Assembly: GCA_945906305.1 (NCBI GenBank)
Contig: CAMDQT010000022.1
Location: 1-58,094, forward strand
DNA from: Ferrithrix thermotolerans DSM 19514
Lineage (GTDB): Bacteria; Actinomycetota; Acidimicrobiia; Acidimicrobiales; CAIXPF01
Direction: 5' to 3'
Length of the DNA: 58,094 nt
Part shown: one piece after another, positions 24,874 to 33,323 of the stretch
How positions within the stretch are numbered: the first letter of the stretch is position 1
Layout of the letters: each line of letters starts with the position of its first letter
The notes under the pieces: model-generated
What the model was told of the DNA's origin: nothing
What the model saw: only the letters and a program-made list of their open reading frames with translations
Database searches by the model: none
Translations under genes and position numbers: made by a program

Positions 24874-26571
24874 TCAGTCGGTGGAACGAAGCAGGCGCCC
24901 GGCGAGGACCCCGGTGTGCACCCCGTGGTCCATGAACACTTCGCCGTTGACGACGGTGTAGTCGAACCCGTCCGATTTCTGGATGTAACGGCCGGCCCCA
25001 CCGGGCAGGTCGTAGACGAACTCCGGCGCTGGCAACGACAGCTGCTCGAAGTTGATGACGTTCAGGTCGGCGAACGCACCCGGGGCGAGCACGCCTCGGT
25101 CGGTGATGCCGAAGAGGGTCGCGGTCTCCGACGTCATCATGCGGATGGCCTCCTCAAGGGTCCAGCGCTGCTGTTCGCGCACCCAGTAGGTGAGGAAGTA
25201 CGTGGGCTGGGAGGTGTCCATGATCTGACCGACGTGGGCACCGGCATCGGCGAGGCCCATGACCACGTTGGGGTCCTGGAGCATTTCCACGATGGCTGGC
25301 GTCTGGTGATTGACGAACGGGTAGGTCCACAACGCCGCCCCATCGGTCTCCAACGCGGTGTCGATGAAGGTCTCGACCGGCTTCTGGTTGCGACGGCGGG
25401 CATGGGCTTCGAGGGACTGTTCGGGGTCGGGCTGATAACGGACATGGTCCGGACCGAGGTAGAACGCGTCGGCGGCCTGCAGGCGGGCCGGGGCGGCGTC
25501 GACCTCGGCGATCAGGCGGGCGCGGTAGTCGGGGTCGCGCAGCAGGGCCAGCTTCTCCGTCACCTTCAAGTTGCGAAGGTGACGCCACGACGGGCACTTG
25601 TCATAGGGGGTTCGATTGGCAATTCCGAACAGGATGCCGACGGGCCGGGCGGTGGACTGCGGGCGGATATGGGCCCCGCGTTGGTTGGCCTGCGCCGTCA
25701 ACTCCAAAAGCTTACGGAACCCATTGGGATCGTCTCGTTCCTGGACCAAGCCGAAGGTGACCGGTCGACCGGAACGGCGCGACACCTCTTCCATCCACTG
25801 CATTTCCCGATGGGCGACGGGGTAGGTCGGGTCCCCGTCGCGTACGACGTCGGCTGCGGCCTCGAACACCCCGCGGCCGTGAAGGGCAAGCACGTCGGCA
25901 ATAGCGCACAACTCGTCGGCGCCGGCGTAGGTGCCCGGGACCTTGCGGCCGTCGGGCACCCGGTGCTCAGGGGTGCGCGAGGTGGAAAAGCCGAACGCCC
26001 CCGCGGCCATGGCCTCATCGACGAGGTCGCACATGGCGGCGATGTCCTCGGTGGTGGCGATGGCGGGGTCCTCATCGAGGGAGCGTGGACCCATCACGTA
26101 GTAACGAACGGCGCAATGTCCGACCAGGCCCCCGATGTTGAGGCCCTTGGGCAGCTTCTCGTAGCTGTTGAGGTACTCGCCGTAGGTCCGCCAGTCCCAC
26201 GGCAGGCTCGACAAGATCGAGTTGGCCGGGATGTCCTCGACGGACTCCATCATCTTGGCCAGGTAATCGATATCGGTAGGCCGAACGGGCGCGAAGGTAA
26301 CGCCGCAGTTGCCCATGATGGCCGAGGTCACGCCGTGCCAGCACGAGGAGGTGGCGGCGGGGTCCCAGGCGATTGCGGCGTCGAGGTGGGTGTGAATGTC
26401 TACGAACCCGGGGGTGACGATACGGCCCTCGGCGTCGATGGTACGAGTGGCCGGTCCGTCGACGCGGCCCACGGCGGTGATGCGATCGCCGTCGATGGCG
26501 ACATCGGCGCGGAAGCCCGCCCGGCCTGTGCCATCGATGACCACACCGTTGCGGATGATGAGGTCGTGCAT
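24874..26571 (-). CDS. N-acyl-D-amino-acid deacylase family amidohydrolase (paralogue 5, subfamily C)
   Basis: A 565-residue amidohydrolase that keeps the family core (H60, H62, D64 in HTHLD; Cys89 in GNCGV; LADAGAHVGQIMD with the late Asp) but differs from subfamilies A and B over most of its length. It shares the C-terminal segment DLPGGAGRYIQKSDG with subfamily A, so it is closer to A than to B. The ATG at 26571 has AAGGGGGA 8 bases upstream, and a TAGGGT hexamer at 26600-26605 would give a leader of about 20 bases. It is divergent from an MFS transporter, possibly its substrate importer. Confidence 0.9.
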   Translation of the reverse strand: MHDLIIRNGVVIDGTGRAGFRADVAIDGDRITAVGRVDGPATRTIDAEGRIVTPGFVDIHTHLDAAIAWDPAATSSCWHGVTSAIMGNCGVTFAPVRPTDIDYLAKMMESVEDIPANSILSSLPWDWRTYGEYLNSYEKLPKGLNIGGLVGHCAVRYYVMGPRSLDEDPAIATTEDIAAMCDLVDEAMAAGAFGFSTSRTPEHRVPDGRKVPGTYAGADELCAIADVLALHGRGVFEAAADVVRDGDPTYPVAHREMQWMEEVSRRSGRPVTFGLVQERDDPNGFRKLLELTAQANQRGAHIRPQSTARPVGILFGIANRTPYDKCPSWRHLRNLKVTEKLALLRDPDYRARLIAEVDAAPARLQAADAFYLGPDHVRYQPDPEQSLEAHARRRNQKPVETFIDTALETDGAALWTYPFVNHQTPAIVEMLQDPNVVMGLADAGAHVGQIMDTSQPTYFLTYWVREQQRWTLEEAIRMMTSETATLFGITDRGVLAPGAFADLNVINFEQLSLPAPEFVYDLPGGAGRYIQKSDGFDYTVVNGEVFMDHGVHTGVLAGRLLRSTD

Positions 26572-26599
26572 TTCAGTTCCCCCTTGGTCGGCTGGCGGT

Positions 26600-26605
26600 A
26601 CCCTA
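26600..26605 (-). promoter_or_regulatory. -10-like hexamer TAGGGT, short leader
   Basis: On the minus strand ggTAGGGTa lies 28 bases before the amidohydrolase 5 ATG. The short leader holds the AAGGGGGA ribosome binding site. Confidence 0.45.
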
Positions 26606-26677
26606 CCGCACCGTACGGCCGGTCGGTCGGGTGTCTGCCAGGCTGTCGCGGGCAGGGGGTGGCTTTGTGCTCTGCGG

Positions 26678-26683
26678 TAGCGT
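26678..26683 (+). promoter_or_regulatory. -10-like hexamer TAGCGT, leaderless spacing
   Basis: ggTAGCGTc ends 8 bases before the ATG at 26692 of the MFS gene, with no Shine-Dalgarno sequence. Confidence 0.45.
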
Positions 26684-26691
26684 CGGCGCCG

Positions 26692-28140
26692 ATGAGCACC
26701 ATGGGGTCGGGTCAGGAGAGCGACGTGGTCACCCGGCAGGCTTGGCTGGCACTGGCGGTGGCCACCCTGGTGTCGTTCCTGGTGGTGATCGACATCTCGG
26801 TGGTCAACGTGTCATTTCCGACCATCCAGGCCGACTTCGACGCGAGCGAAACCGCCTTGAGCTGGATCGTGTCGGGCTACAACATCGGCGTCGCCGCCTT
26901 CCTGCTCCTCGGTGGACGACTAGCCGACAGCATGGGTCGCAAAAAGGTGTTCCTGCCCGGTGTGGTGCTGTTCATGGTCGGCTCGTTGCTGTGCGGGATC
27001 GCTCCCGGTATCGGATTTCTCATCGCCGCTCGGCTGGTTCAAGCCGTTGGTGGTGCGGTGCTCATGCCCGCGTCGCTGGCTTTGGTGTTGCCCGAGTTTC
27101 CCTTGTCCCGACGTTCCACGGCCGTGGGTTTTTGGGGGGCCACCGGTTCGCTGGGCGCAGCCTTCGGGCCGACGCTGGGGTCCGTTCTCATCCGGCTGGG
27201 CTCATGGCGTTGGGTGTTCCTGATCAACGTGCCCATCTGCCTGTTGGTGCTGGTTCTGGGCAAGCGGGTTTTTCGTGAGTCGCGCAACCCCGACGCGAAA
27301 GGCCGTATCGACTTTGTAGGCGTACCAATCGGCACGGCCGGAATCGCGCTGGTGATGCTGGCCATCGTGCAGAGCGAGCAATGGGGGTTCAAGAGCCCGC
27401 GTGTTGTCGTCTCCGCCGCCGTCGGTGTGGCCCTGGTTGGGTTGCTGGTGGTGCGTTCGGGCCGCCATCCCGTGCCGTTGATCGATCTGTCTTTGTTTCG
27501 CTTCCGGTCCTTCGCGAGCTGCAACGGGGCGGTGGCCTTCTACTCGATGGGGTTCACCTCGGCGGTGTTGCTCAACTCGCTGATGCTGCAGGGCCTGTGG
27601 GGTTGCTCGATCCTGGAGACCGGTGCGGCGTTGACCCCCAGCCCGCTGATGGCGACGATCACCTCGATCGTTGGTGGCCGTTGGGCGGACCGCTACGGTC
27701 ACCGCTGGTTGATTGGGCTGGGCTCACTGCTGCTGGCCATAACGCCGATCCTGTACCTCGTGCTACTGGAGGAGACTCCGCACGTCTGGGACCGTTTCGT
27801 ACCGATCAGTCTGCTCGCCGGAGTTGGCGTGGGGATGTCCATCTCGTCGTGGTTCAGCGCGGCAGTCAGTGACGTCGAACCGGCGCGATTTGGGGTGGCC
27901 AATGCCACCCTGCGCACGATCATGCAGGTGTTCTACGGGATTGGGATCTCCGTCGTCATCACGCTGCTCGCCACCCGCGAGGGGCTCGCCGGTTACCGCA
28001 CAGGGTGGCTCTGGGTGGCCGTGATGATGCTGTTGAGCGCGGTGCTGGTCATCTTCACGTTTCCGGCCGGCTCGTCCGCCGGCCGGGCGGTCAACGCATC
28101 CGCAGGTGGGATAGTTCGAAATAGTCCCGCCACGCCGTGA
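26692..28140 (+). CDS. MFS transporter, DHA2 (EmrB/QacA-like)
   Basis: A 482-residue membrane protein with about 14 hydrophobic segments. It has the helix 1 pattern VVIDISVVNVSFPTI, a loop 2-3 motif GRLADSMGRKKVFLPG and the helix 5 motif FGPTLGSVLIRLGSWRW, so it is a standard DHA2 drug/proton antiporter-type protein. The start is ATG 26692, with ATG 26701 as an alternative. The frame is open far upstream, but that part is antisense to amidohydrolase 5. Its 3' end overlaps the next gene's 3' end by 50 bases on the opposite strand. Confidence 0.94.
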   Translation: MSTMGSGQESDVVTRQAWLALAVATLVSFLVVIDISVVNVSFPTIQADFDASETALSWIVSGYNIGVAAFLLLGGRLADSMGRKKVFLPGVVLFMVGSLLCGIAPGIGFLIAARLVQAVGGAVLMPASLALVLPEFPLSRRSTAVGFWGATGSLGAAFGPTLGSVLIRLGSWRWVFLINVPICLLVLVLGKRVFRESRNPDAKGRIDFVGVPIGTAGIALVMLAIVQSEQWGFKSPRVVVSAAVGVALVGLLVVRSGRHPVPLIDLSLFRFRSFASCNGAVAFYSMGFTSAVLLNSLMLQGLWGCSILETGAALTPSPLMATITSIVGGRWADRYGHRWLIGLGSLLLAITPILYLVLLEETPHVWDRFVPISLLAGVGVGMSISSWFSAAVSDVEPARFGVANATLRTIMQVFYGIGISVVITLLATREGLAGYRTGWLWVAVMMLLSAVLVIFTFPAGSSAGRAVNASAGGIVRNSPATP

Positions 28141-28480
28141 TCTTGCCGTCGCGCAACTCGAACGTGCCCATCACCGGCAAGGCAAAGTCGGCCTTGAGGC
28201 CGCCCTTGTGCACGAAGAACTCGGTGCGTTCGGTCATCACGATGCGCTCGTCGGCGACGATGTTGTCGATTTGCAGGCGGATGTCCCACTTGCGTCCGAA
28301 CGACGAGAGAACGCTATGGGCGGCTTCCGGCCCGATGTGCTGGTCGCCCGGGATCGGAACGTTCCGGTAGTCCATCTGCGGGTCGCAGATCTCCCGGAAC
28401 TCCTCCACGGAGAGAATGTGCCAACCCTCGCAGATGCGGCGGGCGGCGGCGAGGTTGGCGTCGACGAGTGACTGATCCAT
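28091..28480 (-). CDS. Limonene-1,2-epoxide hydrolase-like protein (NTF2 fold)
   Basis: A 129-residue NTF2-like protein whose second half fits the limonene-1,2-epoxide hydrolase family, which opens epoxides with a one-step water attack. Active-site equivalents appear as Y38 and N40 (DYRNVPIPG), R85 (VMTER) and D119 (WRDYF). The position of the catalytic Asp101 of the Rhodococcus enzyme is Glu87 here, a conservative change. Its length is a little below the roughly 150 residues of the founding enzyme. It is a plausible small-epoxide hydrolase, but a non-enzymatic SnoaL-like role cannot be excluded. A TACGTT hexamer at leaderless distance precedes it and its tail overlaps the MFS gene tail by 50 bases. 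Confidence 0.85.
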   Translation of the reverse strand: MDQSLVDANLAAARRICEGWHILSVEEFREICDPQMDYRNVPIPGDQHIGPEAAHSVLSSFGRKWDIRLQIDNIVADERIVMTERTEFFVHKGGLKADFALPVMGTFELRDGKITAWRDYFELSHLRMR

Positions 28481-28488
28481 GGTCGCGC

Positions 28489-28494
28489 AACGTA
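28489..28494 (-). promoter_or_regulatory. -10-like hexamer TACGTT, leaderless spacing
   Basis: On the minus strand TACGTT ends 8 bases before the ATG at 28480, with no Shine-Dalgarno sequence. It lies in the 60-base gap after the SAF-domain dehydrogenase gene. Confidence 0.45.
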
Positions 28495-28540
28495 CACGAC
28501 GATTGTCCCTACTTGCCGAGGGCGAACGGTGCCGGTCGAT

Positions 28541-29848
28541 TCAGGCGTCCGCCCCGCGGGCCTGCAGTTCGCGTCGTAAGCGGTGGGCGGCGCGTTCGTT
28601 GCTGACCCGGACGTCGCTCCAACGCACCGGTTGGTCGATGGCCACGTCGTTGACCAACTCAACGCCGTGCGCCAGACCCAGGGGGAAGGCATCGATCGCG
28701 GCCGACTCTGCGGCCGTCATCAGCCGGCCCCACACGGTGAACCCGCCTTCGCCGTCGAGTGTCTCCCCGGCTCGCAACGGCCGTTTGGCCGTGGCCACCA
28801 CGTCGGCCCGCCAGCCGTCGGGCCGTCCAGTGGGCTCGCCGCGTAGCGCCGCGGACAGGATCGACACGTTCAACTCCAGGCCGATGAGGTGATACGGCTT
28901 GTACATCGCCGCGTAACGGCCTGAGACGTCTGTCTTCAGCCCATACTGGCCGAAGGACGCCGCGGCATAGTCGTTGGGGGCCTCGATCACCACGTAGACG
29001 CCCCAGCGGAGGTCTCGAAACACCGGTCGGAAGTCGCGTTCGAGACTGGACACCACCTCGACCTGGCCTTTGTGGTGCAACACGCCGCCTTGATCTGACG
29101 GTCGTAGCAGCTGGGGTAGATCGTCCACGCCGCAAGGCGGAAATTGCAGCCCGCCGGGGGCGGGCGTGAGACCGGTCGCATTGGCGATGGCGCACATTTC
29201 GATGGCGGACTTGGTGCCGTCGAGGAAGCTGTTGAACATTTGGCTGTTCATGCCTGCCGTCGCGGCCTGCTCCGCAGTGAGTCCGTAATGGTCCCAGATC
29301 GTGTCCGGTGTGGAGCGATGGTAGGTGGGATGGTGCTTCGTTCCCTTGCCCCCCGCGACCACCTCGAATCCGCAGGAACGGGCCCAGTCGACCTGCTCGC
29401 ACACCAGAGCAGGCTGGTCGCCGTAGGCCAGCGAGTACACCACCCCGGCATCGGCGGCGGCCCGGGCCAGCAGGGGACCACACAGGGCATCGGCCTCGAC
29501 ATTGACGGCGACGAGGTGCTTGCCCGCGGCGAAGGTGGCCAGCGCGTGCTCCACCCCAACCACCGGGTTGCCGGTGGCCTCTACGACCACGTCGACGTCC
29601 GGCCGGGCTAGTAGCTCCTCCGCGCTGGGCAGGAAAGCAGTGGCGTGAATGAGCGAGTCGGACCAGCCGACGCTACGGCACGCGGCTCGGGCCCGTTCGA
29701 CGTCGAGGTCGGCGATGGCGGTCACCTCGACCGGTGAATGGGGGACCTGGGCGAGAAACATCGAGCCGAACTTGCCCGCCCCGATGAGCCCGACCCGGAC
29801 CGGTCGGCCTGCCGCGGCGCGTTCTTGAGCGAGTCGGTGCAGGTTCAT
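28541..29848 (-). CDS. NAD(P)-dependent dehydrogenase with C-terminal SAF domain (COG4091-like)
   Basis: A 435-residue protein with an N-terminal Rossmann domain (VGLIGAGKFGSMF, about residues 19-31) of the homoserine dehydrogenase / Gfo-Idh type and a C-terminal SAF-like domain (about 360-435, with ATAKRPLRAGETLDGEGG). This arrangement matches the COG4091 'predicted homoserine dehydrogenase with SAF domain' group, which in several bacteria works on sugar acids or branched polyols. The ATG at 29848 overlaps the stop codon of the dioxygenase gene by 4 bases (ATGA), so translation is probably coupled. True homoserine dehydrogenase activity is unlikely, because the rest of the pathway is absent here. 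Confidence 0.85.
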   Translation of the reverse strand: MNLHRLAQERAAAGRPVRVGLIGAGKFGSMFLAQVPHSPVEVTAIADLDVERARAACRSVGWSDSLIHATAFLPSAEELLARPDVDVVVEATGNPVVGVEHALATFAAGKHLVAVNVEADALCGPLLARAAADAGVVYSLAYGDQPALVCEQVDWARSCGFEVVAGGKGTKHHPTYHRSTPDTIWDHYGLTAEQAATAGMNSQMFNSFLDGTKSAIEMCAIANATGLTPAPGGLQFPPCGVDDLPQLLRPSDQGGVLHHKGQVEVVSSLERDFRPVFRDLRWGVYVVIEAPNDYAAASFGQYGLKTDVSGRYAAMYKPYHLIGLELNVSILSAALRGEPTGRPDGWRADVVATAKRPLRAGETLDGEGGFTVWGRLMTAAESAAIDAFPLGLAHGVELVNDVAIDQPVRWSDVRVSNERAAHRLRRELQARGADA

Positions 29849-30633
29849 GAGCCGCCTGCCACGAGTTCGCTCAAGCAGTTGTCGGCGAGAGGGACAATCG
29901 GCGCGAAGTCGCGATGGGCGATCCACTCGGCTCTCTTGAAGCGACGGATGTGGTTGTCGACCCGGCACAGCGAGAGGTAGACGATGACCCGACCGAAGGG
30001 GCTGATGTTGGGTGGGCTGGCGTGCACGAGCAGGCCGGAGAACAGCAACACCGAGCCGGGGGGCCCGACGGGGGCCACGATCCCGCCGCGTTCGGCGAGC
30101 CGGGTGATGGTGGCCCGGTCCAAGGTCCACAACGGATAGGACGTGGTGGCGAGGTCGTGGCCCGCTTGGTAGACACCTTCGAGGTGGCTTCCGGGGATGA
30201 ACAACAACGGGCCGTTGGCCGCGGTCACCTCATCGAGGAACACGGCGATGTTCATGGCGAGGGGTTCGGGCATCTCGTCATCGCGCTGCCAGGTGCCGTA
30301 GTCCTGGTGCCATTGCCAGACCTCGCCGTCGAAGGCGGCCTTTGCGTTGACCTTGTACTGGTGCATGTACACCGGGCCGCCGAGGATCTGCTCGATCGGT
30401 TCGATGAGCCGGGGATGGCGGCCCAGACGGTTGAAGGGATCTGACCACAAGTGCGCCGCGAACGCCGTGCGGGGCGCCCCAGTGGATTCCCGCCAGACTT
30501 CCTCGCGCTCGGTGGCGTAGAGCACGTCGGCCTCGGTACGTAGTAGCCCGGCCTCGTCCGGGGAGAACATGCGGGGGAGGAACACATAACCGTCGTGCCT
30601 GTACTGCTCGAGCTGATCGTCGGTCAGTTTCAC
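29845..30633 (-). CDS. Phytanoyl-CoA dioxygenase family hydroxylase, ectoine-hydroxylase-like
   Basis: A 262-residue non-heme Fe(II)/2-oxoglutarate oxygenase. The iron ligands are H109 and D111 in QWHQDYGTW and H204 in VHASPPN, with R215 placed to bind 2-oxoglutarate. The block WHQDYGTWQRDDEMP resembles the ectoine hydroxylase (EctD) signature, followed by ANGPLLFIPGSH. The serine of the EctD WHSDFETW motif is Gln here, so the substrate is probably not ectoine itself. The GTG at 30633 is chosen because GGAGGAA lies just upstream; starting further up would overlap the epimerase gene. It forms a unit with the epimerase upstream (77-base gap) and the SAF dehydrogenase downstream (ATGA overlap). 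Confidence 0.9.
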   Translation of the reverse strand: MKLTDDQLEQYRHDGYVFLPRMFSPDEAGLLRTEADVLYATEREEVWRESTGAPRTAFAAHLWSDPFNRLGRHPRLIEPIEQILGGPVYMHQYKVNAKAAFDGEVWQWHQDYGTWQRDDEMPEPLAMNIAVFLDEVTAANGPLLFIPGSHLEGVYQAGHDLATTSYPLWTLDRATITRLAERGGIVAPVGPPGSVLLFSGLLVHASPPNISPFGRVIVYLSLCRVDNHIRRFKRAEWIAHRDFAPIVPLADNCLSELVAGGS

Positions 30634-30710
30634 CGGTTCCTCCTCGCCCCATGGCTGATGGCGGAGCCTACTTGGGCCTTGACCCGACGGCTGTAGCGAC
30701 GGGCCAACGC

Positions 30711-31901
30711 TCAGGTTATGCCGGGCAAGTCGCGGTGCTGCTGTCCGGTTGGCCGACGCCGGGACCATTCGGTGCCCGGATTGTCAATCGGGCCGTAGAA
30801 CGCCCGGCTGTAGCCCGGTTCGCGGGCGAATGGCACCGCGGCGCAGTCGGCCACGAACTGGTGGTACCGGGCGATCAGGGCATCCTCCGCGTCGTAGTCG
30901 AAGGGGTCCTGCAACATCTTGACGACCTTGTCGTGCTGGGACACGAGGTGTACGGCCTGCCAACGAACGGTCCGACGCAAGGCCTCGAGCGGACTCACCA
31001 GGTCCCGGTAGCCGAGTTCGTGGCGGATACGGCTGGTGTCCACAACGCGGTGTTGGGTGCTGTGGTGGGCCAGTGACGGGTAGGCCGGCCGGGCCACTTC
31101 GGCCGGTAGGTTGACGATCTCGAAATGGTGGCCCAGTTCCTCGGCCACGATTTCGGCTACCTGGCGGCGGCAGTAGAGCTCATCGTCGCCGACGTTGTAG
31201 ACCCGGCCGGCGGAAATGTCGACGTGGTCAACGGCGCCGAGCACGGCATGGGCCACGTTCTCGACGTAGGCCGCGGTCTCTAGCGTGCGACCGCCATCGG
31301 CGAGGATCAGGTGACGGCGGCCATCCAGGGCCCGTTTCACTACCGACCACTCCTTGGGCACCACCTGGTTCGGCCCGTAGATGTACGGGTAACGGAAGTG
31401 GGTGGCGTCGGGGTGGCGTTCGAAGACCATGGCCTCGCTGGCAACGATCTTGCTCACCTTGTCCGAGCGGCCGCCGCTCTCGGCGAGTTCGGCGATTGAA
31501 CGCTCCTCGTAGCCGCCGAGCGGGGCGAAGGCTTCGGTCTCCGCCGCGCCGAGTCGCATGCCGGCAGGGAAACGGTCCGCGTCGTTGCTGTAGCCGGGAT
31601 AAACCGGAACGCCGCCGATGGAGAACAGCCGGGGGGTACGACCGACCAGCTCGTCGACCAGCATCCGCAGGCGCCCGTACATGGCGAACACGACATCGAA
31701 GTTTCGGCCGCTGATCGCCCCCAGGAACGAGTCCCGGTCGAAGGGGTCTGCATGCAGGTGAGCCACCACCGACTCCGGCGGTAGGGAGTCCACTTCGTGG
31801 CGCCCGGTGTGCAGGATCGTCACCCGATGACCGCGTTCGACCAGGCCATTGACGATGAAAGGACCGGTAGGGCCGGTGCCCCCGATTACCAGGATGTCCA
31901 T
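30711..31901 (-). CDS. NAD-dependent epimerase/dehydratase family protein (extended SDR)
   Basis: A 396-residue extended SDR. The cofactor motif is IGGTGPTGPF (6-15), of the GGTGxxG type. The expected YxxxK active-site pair is not clearly present where it should be; a GGYEERS and a SKIVASE segment lie in the right area. YIYGPNQ in the middle and YVENVAHAVLGA are family-typical. It may therefore be an atypical SDR used for reduction, lactone or sugar chemistry. It carries a TAGGGT hexamer 7 bases before the ATG and no Shine-Dalgarno sequence, so it probably heads the leaderless minus-strand operon that continues into the dioxygenase and SAF dehydrogenase. Confidence 0.88.
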   Translation of the reverse strand: MDILVIGGTGPTGPFIVNGLVERGHRVTILHTGRHEVDSLPPESVVAHLHADPFDRDSFLGAISGRNFDVVFAMYGRLRMLVDELVGRTPRLFSIGGVPVYPGYSNDADRFPAGMRLGAAETEAFAPLGGYEERSIAELAESGGRSDKVSKIVASEAMVFERHPDATHFRYPYIYGPNQVVPKEWSVVKRALDGRRHLILADGGRTLETAAYVENVAHAVLGAVDHVDISAGRVYNVGDDELYCRRQVAEIVAEELGHHFEIVNLPAEVARPAYPSLAHHSTQHRVVDTSRIRHELGYRDLVSPLEALRRTVRWQAVHLVSQHDKVVKMLQDPFDYDAEDALIARYHQFVADCAAVPFAREPGYSRAFYGPIDNPGTEWSRRRPTGQQHRDLPGIT

Positions 31902-31908
31902 GGTCGGG

Positions 31909-31914
31909 ACCCTA
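31909..31914 (-). promoter_or_regulatory. -10-like hexamer TAGGGT, leaderless spacing
   Basis: On the minus strand gcTAGGGTc ends 7 bases before the epimerase ATG at 31901; no Shine-Dalgarno sequence is present. Confidence 0.5.
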
Positions 31915-31973
31915 GCGAGCGGCGCGGGCCGGACGAGCCGTCAGCACGCCCCGCCAACGCCGCCTGCGTTCGC

Positions 31974-33206
31974 TCAGCCCGACGCAGGATGACGCTGCGC
32001 CAGTTCGGCGCGGATCTCCTCGCCGTGCTGATCCAACACCGGCACCCCGCGGTAGATGCCAGCCGGGTCCTCACTGAACTTGATCGGGCAGTTGAGCATC
32101 ACCGTGGGCCGGTGGTGGTCGTGATCGACGCGCACCAGCATCTCGCGGGCCGCGACGTGGGGGTCGTGCACCCAGTCTGCGGGGCCGTAGACGGGCCCGA
32201 CGGGAACGACGTTGCCCAGCGCCTGTAGCACTTCGGCGGTTGTCAGGGCGGCGGCCCAGCCGCCGATGGCCTCGTCGACGACGGGCCGGTTGCGCACCCG
32301 CCGCCGGTTGGAACTCGTCCGCTCATCGGTGATGAGATCGGGCCGGCCGACCAGCCCGCACAGCAGACGCCAGTGAGGCTCGGTGGGCGTGGCAATCACG
32401 CAGTGGCCGTCGCTCGTGGGGTACACGTTGTACGGGCTCGTACCGTCGACCGCGTTGCCCATGGGGCGCATGGGCCTGCCCATGTACGTGTACATCATCT
32501 GACTGGCCTCAGACATCGTCATCATGGCGTCGACCATGGCGATGTCGAGGAACTGGCCCTGGCCGGTTTCCTTGGTACGGTGCAGCGCCGCGAGCAGTCC
32601 CAGCGCCGTCATCAGGCCGGGCACGGTGTCGCCGATGGGCGGGCCGACCTTCATGACGTTGGCCTCGTCCTCCCCGGTGGAAGCGACAACGCCACCCATG
32701 GCCTGGGCGATGAGGTCGTAGGCGGGCCATTCGGCGTAGGGGCTCGGGGCGTTGCGGGGGTCACCGAAGCCGCGAATAGCGGCGTAGACCAGCCGCGGGT
32801 TGCGAGCATGGCAGACCTCCCAGCCGACGCCGAGACGGTCGAGCACACCACTACGCAGGTTCTCGATGAGCCCGTCGGCAGTCTCCACCAACTGCAAGAA
32901 CGTTTCGCGGTCATCGTCTTTGGTCAGATCGAGACAGATGGATCGCTTGTTCCGGTTCCGGATGGCGTACCCGCCGGAGTAGGACTTCACCTCGTCGTCA
33001 CGGGTCCAAGGGCCACCGAAACGGGTCATTTCGCCCGTGGGTGGTTCGACCTTGATCACGTCCGCGCCCATGTCGGCGAGGAACATGGCGGCGAACGGAC
33101 CGGCGAGAGCATGGGTCACGTCGATGATCCGTAGGCCCTGGAGCGGTCCGGTGGGGCCTGCGGCCATGGGTGCGGCGTGCTCGTGGGCGTCGAGATGGCT
33201 GGTCAT
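31974..33206 (-). CDS. Family III CoA-transferase (CaiB/BaiF)
   Basis: A 410-residue type III CoA-transferase. Typical blocks are LRIIDVTHALAGPFAAMFLA, GADVIKVEPP, NRNKRSICLDL and the catalytic Asp193 in GPPIGDTVPG. The first 20 residues (His- and Ala-rich) are extra compared with relatives, so an internal start is possible, but the GPLQG segment shared by the family follows directly. The ATG at 33206 has no clear Shine-Dalgarno sequence. It lies 72 bases upstream of the epimerase on the same strand and is divergent from an LLM gene. Substrate is unknown; branched or cyclic acids are likely in this context. Confidence 0.94.
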   Translation of the reverse strand: MTSHLDAHEHAAPMAAGPTGPLQGLRIIDVTHALAGPFAAMFLADMGADVIKVEPPTGEMTRFGGPWTRDDEVKSYSGGYAIRNRNKRSICLDLTKDDDRETFLQLVETADGLIENLRSGVLDRLGVGWEVCHARNPRLVYAAIRGFGDPRNAPSPYAEWPAYDLIAQAMGGVVASTGEDEANVMKVGPPIGDTVPGLMTALGLLAALHRTKETGQGQFLDIAMVDAMMTMSEASQMMYTYMGRPMRPMGNAVDGTSPYNVYPTSDGHCVIATPTEPHWRLLCGLVGRPDLITDERTSSNRRRVRNRPVVDEAIGGWAAALTTAEVLQALGNVVPVGPVYGPADWVHDPHVAAREMLVRVDHDHHRPTVMLNCPIKFSEDPAGIYRGVPVLDQHGEEIRAELAQRHPASG

Positions 33207-33272
33207 AGAGAGATGATGCCCGATCCAGCGCAGTGCCGCTGCCGCGATGGTCTCGCAGCGTCGGTACGGGCC

Positions 33273-33278
33273 TAAGGT
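33273..33278 (+). promoter_or_regulatory. -10-like hexamer TAAGGT, short leader
   Basis: ccTAAGGTg lies 45 bases before the ATG at 33324, leaving a leader of about 39 bases that carries an AGGAGG ribosome binding site. Confidence 0.4.
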
Positions 33279-33323
33279 GCGCCTTCGCAGGGCATCGGGG
33301 ATGGCGCGGCCAGGAGGCTGAAT

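Noticed and set aside
24916-28140. A single 1074-codon open frame on the + strand
   Set aside because: Only the part from 26692 encodes a protein (MFS transporter). The upstream part is antisense to amidohydrolase 5 and stays open because of high GC; its composition is low-complexity and it has no domain pattern.
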